Of a DNA stretch of 49,098 nucleotides, positions 32,793 through 40,012 are shown piece after piece. Under the pieces are notes generated by a model. That model did not search any database. It had not been told where the DNA came from and saw nothing but the letters and a program-made list of their open reading frames with translations. Position numbers and translations under genes: made by a program. Origin of the DNA: Anaerolineales bacterium UBA3905. Lineage in GTDB: Bacteria > Chloroflexota > Anaerolineae > Caldilineales > Caldilineaceae. How positions within the stretch are numbered: the stretch's first letter is position 1; every line of letters begins with the position of its first letter. Where the stretch lies: contig DGFH01000173.1 of NCBI GenBank assembly GCA_002391565.1, forward strand, positions 1 to 49,098, written 5' to 3'.

Positions 32793-33401
32793 GTGAGTCT
32801 GAATTTTTCTCACATTCCTTACATCCAACTGGTCGATTGGGTCGAAGGTCGGTTGCCAGACGAGCAACAGGCTGCGCTGGCAACGCACATTGCCGGCTGT
32901 GCGCGCTGTCGCGACGAGGCTGCGCGCATCTCCCGCATGATCACCGTCATGCGGGAGGATGCCAGCGTCGACGCTCCGCCTGCATTGATCGCCCGCGCCG
33001 TGAAGCTCTTCCGGTCGCGTACGGCGGAACCGGCGCCATCGCTGCTCCAACGACTGGTGGCGGTGTTGACCTTTGAGAGCACGCCGCTCACACCGGCTTT
33101 TGGCCTGCGCAGCGCCGAATCATCTGCGCGTCAGATGATCTTTGCTGCCGGCGACTACGACATCGACTTGCGCATGACGCTGGCAGCCGGCGGCTGGCGA
33201 GTTGCCGGGCAGGTGTTTGGCCCCAACCTCGGCAGTGGCGCGGCAACGTTTCTCATCGACAGCGATACTATCACCGTGCCTCTGCACGATGACGCTACAT
33301 TCACCTTCCCACCGCTGCCCCCAGGACAGGGTGCGCTGACGCTGCGCAGCGGCAACCTTGAACTGGTTGTCGAGGAGTTATCCATCGGAGCCGGCGGATG
33401 A
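32793..33401 (+). CDS. Zinc-finger (zf-HC2-like) putative anti-sigma factor
   Basis: A 202-residue protein opening with an anti-sigma zinc-binding motif, His32-x3-Cys36-x2-Cys39 (HIAGCARC). The rest is beta-rich (GDYDIDLRMTLAAGGWRVAGQVFGP...FTFPPLPPGQGALTLRSG) with no transmembrane helix, so it would be a soluble anti-sigma, not the usual membrane type. GTG 32793 is the start, with AAAGGG about 8 bases before it. It lies 194 bases after the ECF sigma gene, and its stop overlaps the TPR-CHAT start by ATGA, so the two are made together. A role as substrate or partner of the CHAT protease is an inference. Confidence 0.82.
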   Translation: MSLNFSHIPYIQLVDWVEGRLPDEQQAALATHIAGCARCRDEAARISRMITVMREDASVDAPPALIARAVKLFRSRTAEPAPSLLQRLVAVLTFESTPLTPAFGLRSAESSARQMIFAAGDYDIDLRMTLAAGGWRVAGQVFGPNLGSGAATFLIDSDTITVPLHDDATFTFPPLPPGQGALTLRSGNLELVVEELSIGAGG

Positions 33402-36238
33402 CGATCGCAGCTTTCGTCACGCAACTATTGACGACGTCCGACGCACCGACGGCGTTGTTAAGCGCTTTTTTGACCGAATCCCAAGGCGAGGCAGAATTAC
33501 TGGCGATTGCACTCAAGCAAGCCTACGATGACGCCTACACCACCGACCTTGTGTACGCTGCACGCGCCACAGCTGCGCTTGAAGCATTGGCGGCCCAACT
33601 TGATGATGTTGTGGTGCATGGCTACGCCGCCTGGACCGCCGGACTTGCCGCGCTGGACGAAGGGCGACTGCCGGACGCCGTGACGCAGTTCACCGCCGCC
33701 GAGACGCACTTTGCCGCCGCCGGACGCGCCGACAAGGTGGCTGCCGTGCAGGTTGGCAAGCTCCCTGCCCTGGCATTGCAAGGGCGCTTTGACGAAGCCC
33801 TCGCCGTCGGCCTGGCCGCGCGCACTTACGCCGAAAGCATCGGCGACATGCTGACCGCCGGCAAGATCGAGCAGAATCTCGGCAACCTGGACTTTGTCCG
33901 CCATCGTTACCGCCAGGCGGAAGTCTTCTATCGCCAGGCGCGCACCCGCTTCGAAGCGCTCGCGGACCAACGCCAGCTCGCTCAGATCGACAATTGCCTG
34001 GCGACCACCCTCACCTCGCAGCACCGCTTCGCCGAGGCCGAAGCCCTTTACGCTCAGGCGATGACGCGCGCCGAAACCGCCAATCTTGACGTAACGCTGG
34101 CCGAAATCGAGTGCAATGTGGGGTGTCTGGCGCTCTACCAGGGACGCTATGCTCAGGCGCTTGACTATCTTGAACGCTCACGGCGGCGCTACACCCGTCT
34201 GGGGATGCCGCACGAAGTGGCAATTGCCGACCAGGAGCTGGCCGACGCCTATCTCGAACTCAACATGGCGGCGGAAGCGGCGGAAATTTACGCGCGCGTG
34301 GCGCCCATCTTTGCCGAATTGGGTATGCCCATTGAGCAAGCGCGCGCCCTGGCCTATCACGGCCGCGCTGCATTCCTGCTCGATCAACCCACCCTGGCGG
34401 CGGAGTTGTTAGAGAGGGCGCGCCAGCTCTACGCGGCAGCCGAAATGCCTGTTGGCGCCGCCATCACCCGCCTCACGACGGCGCAAGTACAGATGCAAAC
34501 CGGCGATCTGGAGGCAGCTGCCGCGATCCTGGAGGAGATTACGCCGCTCTTTGCCGCTGCTCATGTCGAAGGCTGGCGGTTACAAGCCGAACTGTTGAGT
34601 GGCATCGTGGCGCGGCGCCAGGGTGCGCTGGCGCAAGCCTGGCAGACGCTCGGCGCAACGCTGGCCGCAGCCGAAAAAATGTTGGCGCCCCAACTTGCGC
34701 AGCGCAGCGCCGCTGAGTTAGGGCTGGTGGCGCTGGCCGCCGGCGACACTGTCGCCGCCGAAACATATTTTCGCCAGGCCATCGAGCTGATCGAGACGCT
34801 GCGCGCACCGTTGCCCGCTGAAGAGTTCCGCATGGGCTTTAGCAGTGACAAGCTTACGCCCTACATTGAAATGGTGCGCCTGTGCCTGGCGGATGGCACG
34901 CCGGAGCGCCTGACCGAGGCGCTGAGTTATGTTGAACGCAGCCGCGCCCGTGCACTGGTCGATCTGCTAGGCGCCGATGCCCGCCTGCTGACCCCGCGCG
35001 ATGACTTCGAGGCCGGCCTGGTCGCCGAACTCGAACGCCTACGCCACGAACTCAACTGGTTTTACAGCCAGCTCAATCGGCCTGACGCTGGCGATGGCGC
35101 AGCGCGCAGCGGCGAAATGGACGCGCTCCACGACGCCGCCCGCCACCACGAAGCCGCCATCCAGACGATTGTGCGCCAGCTTCAGCAGCGCAGCGACGGC
35201 GCCACGCACACCGGCGGCGAGTTGGATTTGCCAGCCCTGCAAGCGCATCTCGGCGCCGACACTGCCCTGATCGAGTATCTTGCCATCGACGACGCCTTGC
35301 TGGCCTTTGTTGTGACCGGCTCCACCGTGACCTGGATCGATCTGCCTGGCACGCAAGCCGATGTGCAAGGCGCCCTTGATCAACTCGATTTCCAACTGGG
35401 TGCAGTGCGTCACGCCGGCGCGCACTTGCAGCGACATCTACCTGCCCTGCTGGCGCGTGTTCGCCGACCGCTGGCGCAACTCTACGATCTGCTCTTGGCG
35501 CCTGTGCTCACCGTGGCGGGAGACCGGCGGTTGGTCGTGGCGCCCTACCAGCGACTGCATTATGTTCCGTTTCACGCCCTGTACGATGGTGAACGATATG
35601 TCATTGAGACGCGTGAGGTCAGCATTGCGCCGAGCGCCACGCTGCTGCATCGCTGCCTGACCACACCTGTGCATTCGCCGCAACGTGCGCTGTTGGTCGG
35701 CCTGCCCGACGACTACGCCCCACGCGTCGCCGACGAGGTGACTGCACTTGCGCCGCTCTTTGCCCAGAGCACCACGTTGATCGGCGCGGAAGCCACGCGC
35801 CGACGTTTGCAGCAGCTTGCGCCCACCGCCGACCTGCTACACATCGCCTGTCATGGACGCTTCCGCAGCGACAATCCTTTCTTCTCGGCGCTGCATCTGG
35901 CTGATGGCTGGATGTTCGTACGCGATGCTTATGAATTACAACTGCAAGCAACGCTGGTCACCCTCAGCGCATGCGAGACCGGACTCAGTGCGCTGACGCC
36001 GGGCGACGACTTGGTCGGGCTGGCGCACGGCTTCCTGCTGGCCGGTGCACCCGCCCTGCTTGTCTCGTTGTGGGTGGTGGATGACGCCGCCACTGCCGAG
36101 ATGATGACCATTTTCTACCGCGCACTGCTCGGCGGAATGCGCCCAGCAGCGGCGCTACGCCATGCCCAATGCGCCCTGCTTGCCACTCATCCCCACCCCT
36201 TTTTCTGGGCGCCCTTCACGCTGCTCGGGCGTTGGTAG
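33398..36238 (+). CDS. TPR-CHAT protein, putative caspase-like protease
   Basis: A 946-residue protein. Residues 1 to about 520 are a run of TPR-like helix pairs (AETHFAAAGRADKVAAVQVGKLPALALQGRFDEAL, IECNVGCLALYQGRYAQALDYLERS, AETYFRQAIELIETL), a protein-binding platform. A coiled linker follows. Residues 650-946 are a CHAT (caspase-HetF) domain with the catalytic dyad His819 (HIACHGRFR) and Cys859 (LSACETGLS), plus LVSLWVVDDAATAEMM and the C-terminal FWAPFTLLGRW. Such proteases are specific and usually inactive until a sensor moves. The ATGA overlap with the zinc-finger protein ties it to an ECF sigma circuit. No membrane segment or signal is seen, so it acts in the cytoplasm. The trigger and the substrate are unknown. 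Confidence 0.93.
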   Translation: MTIAAFVTQLLTTSDAPTALLSAFLTESQGEAELLAIALKQAYDDAYTTDLVYAARATAALEALAAQLDDVVVHGYAAWTAGLAALDEGRLPDAVTQFTAAETHFAAAGRADKVAAVQVGKLPALALQGRFDEALAVGLAARTYAESIGDMLTAGKIEQNLGNLDFVRHRYRQAEVFYRQARTRFEALADQRQLAQIDNCLATTLTSQHRFAEAEALYAQAMTRAETANLDVTLAEIECNVGCLALYQGRYAQALDYLERSRRRYTRLGMPHEVAIADQELADAYLELNMAAEAAEIYARVAPIFAELGMPIEQARALAYHGRAAFLLDQPTLAAELLERARQLYAAAEMPVGAAITRLTTAQVQMQTGDLEAAAAILEEITPLFAAAHVEGWRLQAELLSGIVARRQGALAQAWQTLGATLAAAEKMLAPQLAQRSAAELGLVALAAGDTVAAETYFRQAIELIETLRAPLPAEEFRMGFSSDKLTPYIEMVRLCLADGTPERLTEALSYVERSRARALVDLLGADARLLTPRDDFEAGLVAELERLRHELNWFYSQLNRPDAGDGAARSGEMDALHDAARHHEAAIQTIVRQLQQRSDGATHTGGELDLPALQAHLGADTALIEYLAIDDALLAFVVTGSTVTWIDLPGTQADVQGALDQLDFQLGAVRHAGAHLQRHLPALLARVRRPLAQLYDLLLAPVLTVAGDRRLVVAPYQRLHYVPFHALYDGERYVIETREVSIAPSATLLHRCLTTPVHSPQRALLVGLPDDYAPRVADEVTALAPLFAQSTTLIGAEATRRRLQQLAPTADLLHIACHGRFRSDNPFFSALHLADGWMFVRDAYELQLQATLVTLSACETGLSALTPGDDLVGLAHGFLLAGAPALLVSLWVVDDAATAEMMTIFYRALLGGMRPAAALRHAQCALLATHPHPFFWAPFTLLGRW

Positions 36239-36307
36239 AGACCACGCTGTCGCGCGTCACTCGTGATGCGTCACCTGGCAGAGGACGCCGTTTGTTCTCC
36301 TGACCCC

Positions 36308-36383
36308 AGATTAGCTATTCCTCTTCCCGGCGGCTACAAAGTTTCCGAGAAGATGGTGAGCGATATGACGTGACAACCTCGGA
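36308..36383 (-). repeat. Decayed copy D of the 95-bp palindromic repeat
   Basis: CTCTTCCCGGCGGCTACAAA, GTTTCCGAGAAGAT, ATGACGTGACAACCT and TTATCG follow the order of copy A with many substitutions and a broken hairpin. It lies head to head with copy C. Confidence 0.7.
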
Positions 36384-36384
36384 C

Positions 36385-36479
36385 TTATCGATTTCTAGGT
36401 TGCCACGTGATATTACTCGCCATTTTCCCGGAAGCTCCAAAGCTTCCGGGAAGATAAACAGTTAACCTAGCGGTCAGTA
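36385..36479 (+). repeat. 95-bp palindromic interspersed repeat, copy C
   Basis: It is a full-length copy in the same orientation as copy B, with the 15-bp-arm core and loop CCAA; one arm base outside the core (TTTTCCC instead of TCTTCCC) has changed. It is placed in the gap between the TPR-CHAT and subtilase genes. Confidence 0.9.
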
Positions 36480-36658
36480 ATCACGTCGATTAAAGACAAC
36501 GCCTGACAAATCACGCGCAACGCACCACGCACCGTGTATCAAACCTTCTCCCTGTCGCTCTGTATACACACGGTGAGGTTCATCAAGTTTGGTGGCGACC
36601 ACACAGACGGTCGGGGACAATCCAGGTAAATCCTGTGGAACGAAAAGGAGGATGTGTG

Positions 36659-38041
36659 ATGCAGAACAATCCAGGAGGACGGGTTGTGCGGGTGTTGGCG
36701 CTGGTGTTGGCGCTGATCCTGGGATTTGACGATCGCCTGGCAAAAGCGCAGGAACTCAACGAGTACGAACCAGGCGAAGTTGTGGTCAAGTTGCTCCAGC
36801 ATGGCGACTTGCCGGGCGTCGCAACAGATTTTGACCTTGATCCAACACCGCTTGATCAATTTGGTGCGCGCCCCATTTACCGACTGCGCATCCTCGACGG
36901 GACGCCGCCACCCGACAAGGCGGCGGCATTGTTGACCGACAGCCGCGTCCTTTACGCCGAACCCAACTATATCCAACAGACGCCGGAAGGACAACAACGC
37001 GTTTCCTGGGCGCGCGGCGGTGATGCCGGCGACTACACCGGGCAGTGGGTAGGCGACTTTATCGGGTTGCCGGCGGCGCACACCGTGACACGCGGCGTCG
37101 GCGTGATTGTCGCCGTCCTCGACACAGGCATCGACCGCAACCATCCCGTGTTGGCAGGGCGCGTATTGCCCGGCTATGATTTTGTGGACATGGACGATGA
37201 CCCCAGCGAAGTTGGCGAACACGATGTCGACATCACCTATGGGCATGGCACGCATGTCGCCGGTCTGGTGGCGCTGGCCGCGCCCGACGTCCAGATTTTG
37301 CCGGTGCGCGTACTCGATCGCGATGGCGCCGGCAATCTTTGGGTGTTGGCAGAGGCGTTGGCCTATGCAGTCAATCCCGATGGCAACATCAATACGCCCG
37401 ACGGCGCGCATGTGATCAATCTCAGTCTGAGCACGCAGCGACAAACGAACTTGCTGGACGAAATCTTAGGCGATGTCATCTGTGAGGATGATGATAATGA
37501 TGACGGGATCCGCGCAGTGCGGGATGACGACGATGATGATTGCCTGGCGTCGCCGGGACAGGGCGCAGTTGTCATCGCTGCCGCCGGCAACCGCGCTTCC
37601 ACCACGCCAGAATATCCCGCCGCCGAGACGCAACCCGGCTTGCTGGCCGTCACTGCTAACACCGAGGCTGATACATTGGCAGATTTCGCCAACTTTGGCG
37701 CCTGGGTGCAGGTGGCGGCGCCGGGCGACCGCATCCTCAGCAGTGTGCCGGGCGGCGTTTATGGCGCCTGGAGCGGTACATCGATGGCGGCGCCGCTGGT
37801 CGCAGGTCAGGCCGCCCTTGTACGCTCCATCGCGCCGCTGTGGAGCGCAGCGCAGGTCAGCGACCGCATCCGCACGACTGCCCATGGCCCCTTGGGAGAG
37901 CCGCCGCGCATCGATGTCGCCGCGTCCCTGGGGTTGCCCCCAACCACGCGCCCGCTCCTCGATGGCAAGACGCCGGGTGGTGGTGACAACAACCCGGCGC
38001 CAGAGACGCGCAGACTCTATTTGCCTGTCATGACAGGCTGA
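36659..38041 (+). CDS. Secreted S8 subtilisin-like protease
   Basis: A 460-residue exported subtilase. The signal peptide is VVRVLALVLALILG with cleavage near AKA; an inhibitor I9-like prodomain (GEVVVKLLQHGDLPGVATDF...ILDGTPPPDKAAALL) covers about residues 35-110. The triad is Asp155 (AVLDTGID), His196 (GHGTHVAG) and Ser375 (GTSMAAP). Residues 275-295 are an acidic loop bounded by two cysteines, rich in Asp, which may bind calcium. The chain ends in a short RLYLPVMTG tail, like the FLPLVGR of the cytochrome fusion. AAAAGGAGG precedes ATG 36659. It stands downstream of the TPR-CHAT gene, separated by repeats; whether it belongs to that module is uncertain. Confidence 0.93.
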   Translation: MQNNPGGRVVRVLALVLALILGFDDRLAKAQELNEYEPGEVVVKLLQHGDLPGVATDFDLDPTPLDQFGARPIYRLRILDGTPPPDKAAALLTDSRVLYAEPNYIQQTPEGQQRVSWARGGDAGDYTGQWVGDFIGLPAAHTVTRGVGVIVAVLDTGIDRNHPVLAGRVLPGYDFVDMDDDPSEVGEHDVDITYGHGTHVAGLVALAAPDVQILPVRVLDRDGAGNLWVLAEALAYAVNPDGNINTPDGAHVINLSLSTQRQTNLLDEILGDVICEDDDNDDGIRAVRDDDDDDCLASPGQGAVVIAAAGNRASTTPEYPAAETQPGLLAVTANTEADTLADFANFGAWVQVAAPGDRILSSVPGGVYGAWSGTSMAAPLVAGQAALVRSIAPLWSAAQVSDRIRTTAHGPLGEPPRIDVAASLGLPPTTRPLLDGKTPGGGDNNPAPETRRLYLPVMTG

Positions 38042-38695
38042 TTGCGCGCCCACAGGCAGGCGCAGGTCATCGCCTCTGGCGCAACATTGTGGCCGGATGA
38101 AGTTCGCCCCTATCAATCCTTGCGCCTCGCCGTGAGGCATCGGTATGTCTGGTGGAGATCATCGCCTCCGGCGTGACATCGCGCCATATCAGAAATGTTC
38201 GGTTGGATGGAGTTTAGCAAATTGATTCGCTAACCGTAGGTTTGGCTTCCAGCCGGACGTTTCCGGTCAGCCACACTGTCACGCCGCAGGTGATGACCTA
38301 CGGGGCGGCCGCTCCGTGCATTGAAAGCAGCAATGTCGATTACCGGATCGTTTTGTAAATCTTCATGAAGGCGAATCTGCGAAGAGCGGGGCATTGCTTA
38401 TTTGTATCGATCTGTGCCTGCGGTTTCGTGGATAGTCCGTTGCTGACAGTAGGCAGAAAGGGACGTACGTTTCCAGCGTTGATTGTACAGTGTTCATCAG
38501 CTGAGAGGTCTCCCTTCGGCGTTGCCGTTGTATCCCCCGTCGCAAAAAGACCGCAGCGTCCGCATTTTCCTAATCTCCCCAAAATTTGTCCCCTCCTGTT
38601 GTATTTTTGCCTGGTTCTTCTGTTCTGTTCAGGCATCAGACCGACAGGAATGGTCGAGCTACAGAGAAGGAAGATTTGGAGAAGCGAGGTTCCCT
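38042..38695. other. Long intergenic region with a dispersed repeat
   Basis: 654 bases hold no credible gene. 38063-38085 and 38156-38180 are inverted GTCATCGCC-type half units of the repeat family. 38210-38368 is the second copy of the 14930-15131 element. From 38369 to 38695 the only features are short cysteine-rich open frames judged spurious and the GAGG site for the next gene. Confidence 0.55.
38210..38368 (+). repeat. Second copy of the dispersed repeat element
   Basis: It has a single 38-bp unit (38269-38306) where the first copy has three, and shares its AAATTGATTCGCTAACCGTAGG lead-in (19 bases apart from small changes) and the CCGGATCGTTTTGTAAATC tail with 14930-15131. No coding capacity is seen. 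Confidence 0.8.
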
Positions 38696-39886
38696 ATGCA
38701 ACAGCAACTTACGATTGTGGTCGCCCCGTCCGGTTTCAAGGAAAGTATGAGCGCGCAGGAGGCAGCGCGCTCGATTGCAGAAGGTGTGCGCGCAGCGACG
38801 CCGCATGCCAGGGTCATCGAACTGCCGTTGGTTGATGGTGGCGAGGGGTTCACCGAGACGCTTGTCGAGGTGACCGGGGGCCGTCTTTATCCGGTGACGG
38901 TCACGGGGCCGGTGGGTCTGCCTGTGCGCAGCCACTTTGGTATCCTCGGCGGGCGCGGCCCTAAGACTGCAGTGATCGAGATGGCGGCGGCAGCCGGGTT
39001 GCGCCTGGTGCCGCGCACCCAGCGCAACCCACTGACGACGACAACCTACGGTGTAGGCGAGTTGATCCGCGCTGCGCTGGATATGGGCGTCAAGCGCATC
39101 CTGCTTGGATGTGGTGATTCCGGCACCAACGACGGCGGCGCCGGGATGGCGCAGGCGTTGGGTGTGCGGCTGCTCGACGCCGATGATCTGCCCATTGGCT
39201 GGGGTGGAAGCGAGCTGATGCGGCTGGTCTCCATCGACTGTAGCGGGCGTGACCCGCGTCTGGGCAAAGTGCGCATCGACGTCGCCTGCAACATTCACAA
39301 TGTGCTGTGTGGGCCGCGTGGCGTGGCGCGCGTCTTTGGTCCCCAGAAGGGCGCGTCGCCAGAGACTGTCGAGACGTTAGCGCGAGCCCTGGACAACTAT
39401 GCCAGCGTGATCGTCAGCGATCTCGGCATCGACGTGCGCCTGATGCCGGGCGGCGGTGCGTCGGGCGGGCTGGGCGCCGGTCTGCACGCCCTGCTCGGCG
39501 CCCGCCTGCACCCGCGCTACGACATCGTGATGCAGTACTACGACATCGACCGCTATCTGCGCCAGGCCGATCTGGTCATCACGGCGGAGGGTGGGATCGA
39601 TTTTCAGACACCCTACGGCAAGATTCCGGCTGAGGTGGCGCGGCGGGCGCAGGCGTACAACGTTCCCGTGATTGCCCTCGCCGGCACCGTTGGCCAGGGC
39701 GCCCGCGACAATTACGCGCATGGCATTACTGCCTTCACCAGTGTGGTGCCTCGTCCCTGCACACTGGAGGAAGCTTTCACCCGCGCTGCCGAATTCACTG
39801 CCGCCTGCGCCGAAAACGTCATGCAGATGGTGCTGGCAGGCATGCGGCTCGACCGGCGGTTGGCCGGAGCAGTGGCGGGGGATTGA
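38696..39886 (+). CDS. Glycerate kinase (GlxK/GarK family)
   Basis: A 396-residue glycerate 2-kinase of the bacterial family PF02595, which phosphorylates D-glycerate with ATP. The diagnostic start VVAPSGFKESMSAQEAA lies near the N-terminus. Further blocks are LPLVDGGEGFTETLV, GCGDSGTNDGGAGMAQALG and AEGGIDFQTPYGKIPAEVA, all close to the family pattern. ATG 38696 has GAGG 7 bases upstream; the frame back to 38483 is rejected. The following gene, an SLC13-type anion transporter, lies 126 bases downstream and could bring in an organic acid used in the same pathway. Confidence 0.93.
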   Translation: MQQQLTIVVAPSGFKESMSAQEAARSIAEGVRAATPHARVIELPLVDGGEGFTETLVEVTGGRLYPVTVTGPVGLPVRSHFGILGGRGPKTAVIEMAAAAGLRLVPRTQRNPLTTTTYGVGELIRAALDMGVKRILLGCGDSGTNDGGAGMAQALGVRLLDADDLPIGWGGSELMRLVSIDCSGRDPRLGKVRIDVACNIHNVLCGPRGVARVFGPQKGASPETVETLARALDNYASVIVSDLGIDVRLMPGGGASGGLGAGLHALLGARLHPRYDIVMQYYDIDRYLRQADLVITAEGGIDFQTPYGKIPAEVARRAQAYNVPVIALAGTVGQGARDNYAHGITAFTSVVPRPCTLEEAFTRAAEFTAACAENVMQMVLAGMRLDRRLAGAVAGD

Positions 39887-40012
39887 GAGATTGAGAGAAT
39901 GGGGATTGATAACGTTGACGGACGGGATGCAAGACCGATCACACGACTGAATCACTCTATCTCTAATCTTCAATCTTTTCATCTCTTGTTTCACATGTGA
40001 AGGAGACGAAAG
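39887..40012. repeat. GAGATTGAGAGAATGG-type repeats before the transporter gene
   Basis: Short GAGATTGAGAGAATGGGGATTG words at 39886-39909 and ATCTCTAATCTTCAATCTT at 39958-39977 are facing forms of the GATTGGGA family. They lie directly upstream of GAAGGAGACGAAAG, the ribosome binding site of the next gene. Confidence 0.5.

Larger units (their letters stand above)
36239..36658. other. Intergenic region with an inverted pair of 95-bp repeats
   Basis: It contains a decayed copy (36308-36383) and an intact copy (36385-36479) of the 95-bp repeat, facing each other. The remaining sequence up to 36658 shows the AAAAGGAGG that serves the subtilase and nothing else definite. Confidence 0.55.

Noticed and set aside
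31999..36238. Possible type III-E CRISPR (Craspase) locus
   Set aside because: There is no Cas7-11-like effector, Cas1/Cas2 or array; only the sigma/TPR-CHAT part is similar.
36240..36290. CACGCTGTCGCGCGTCACTC region as a further copy of the 38-bp unit
   Set aside because: Only the first few bases match; the rest diverges and no tail follows.
38365..38835. 156-residue open frame in the gap before the glycerate kinase
   Set aside because: It overlaps the kinase start in another frame, has no ribosome binding site and an odd Cys/Pro-rich composition.
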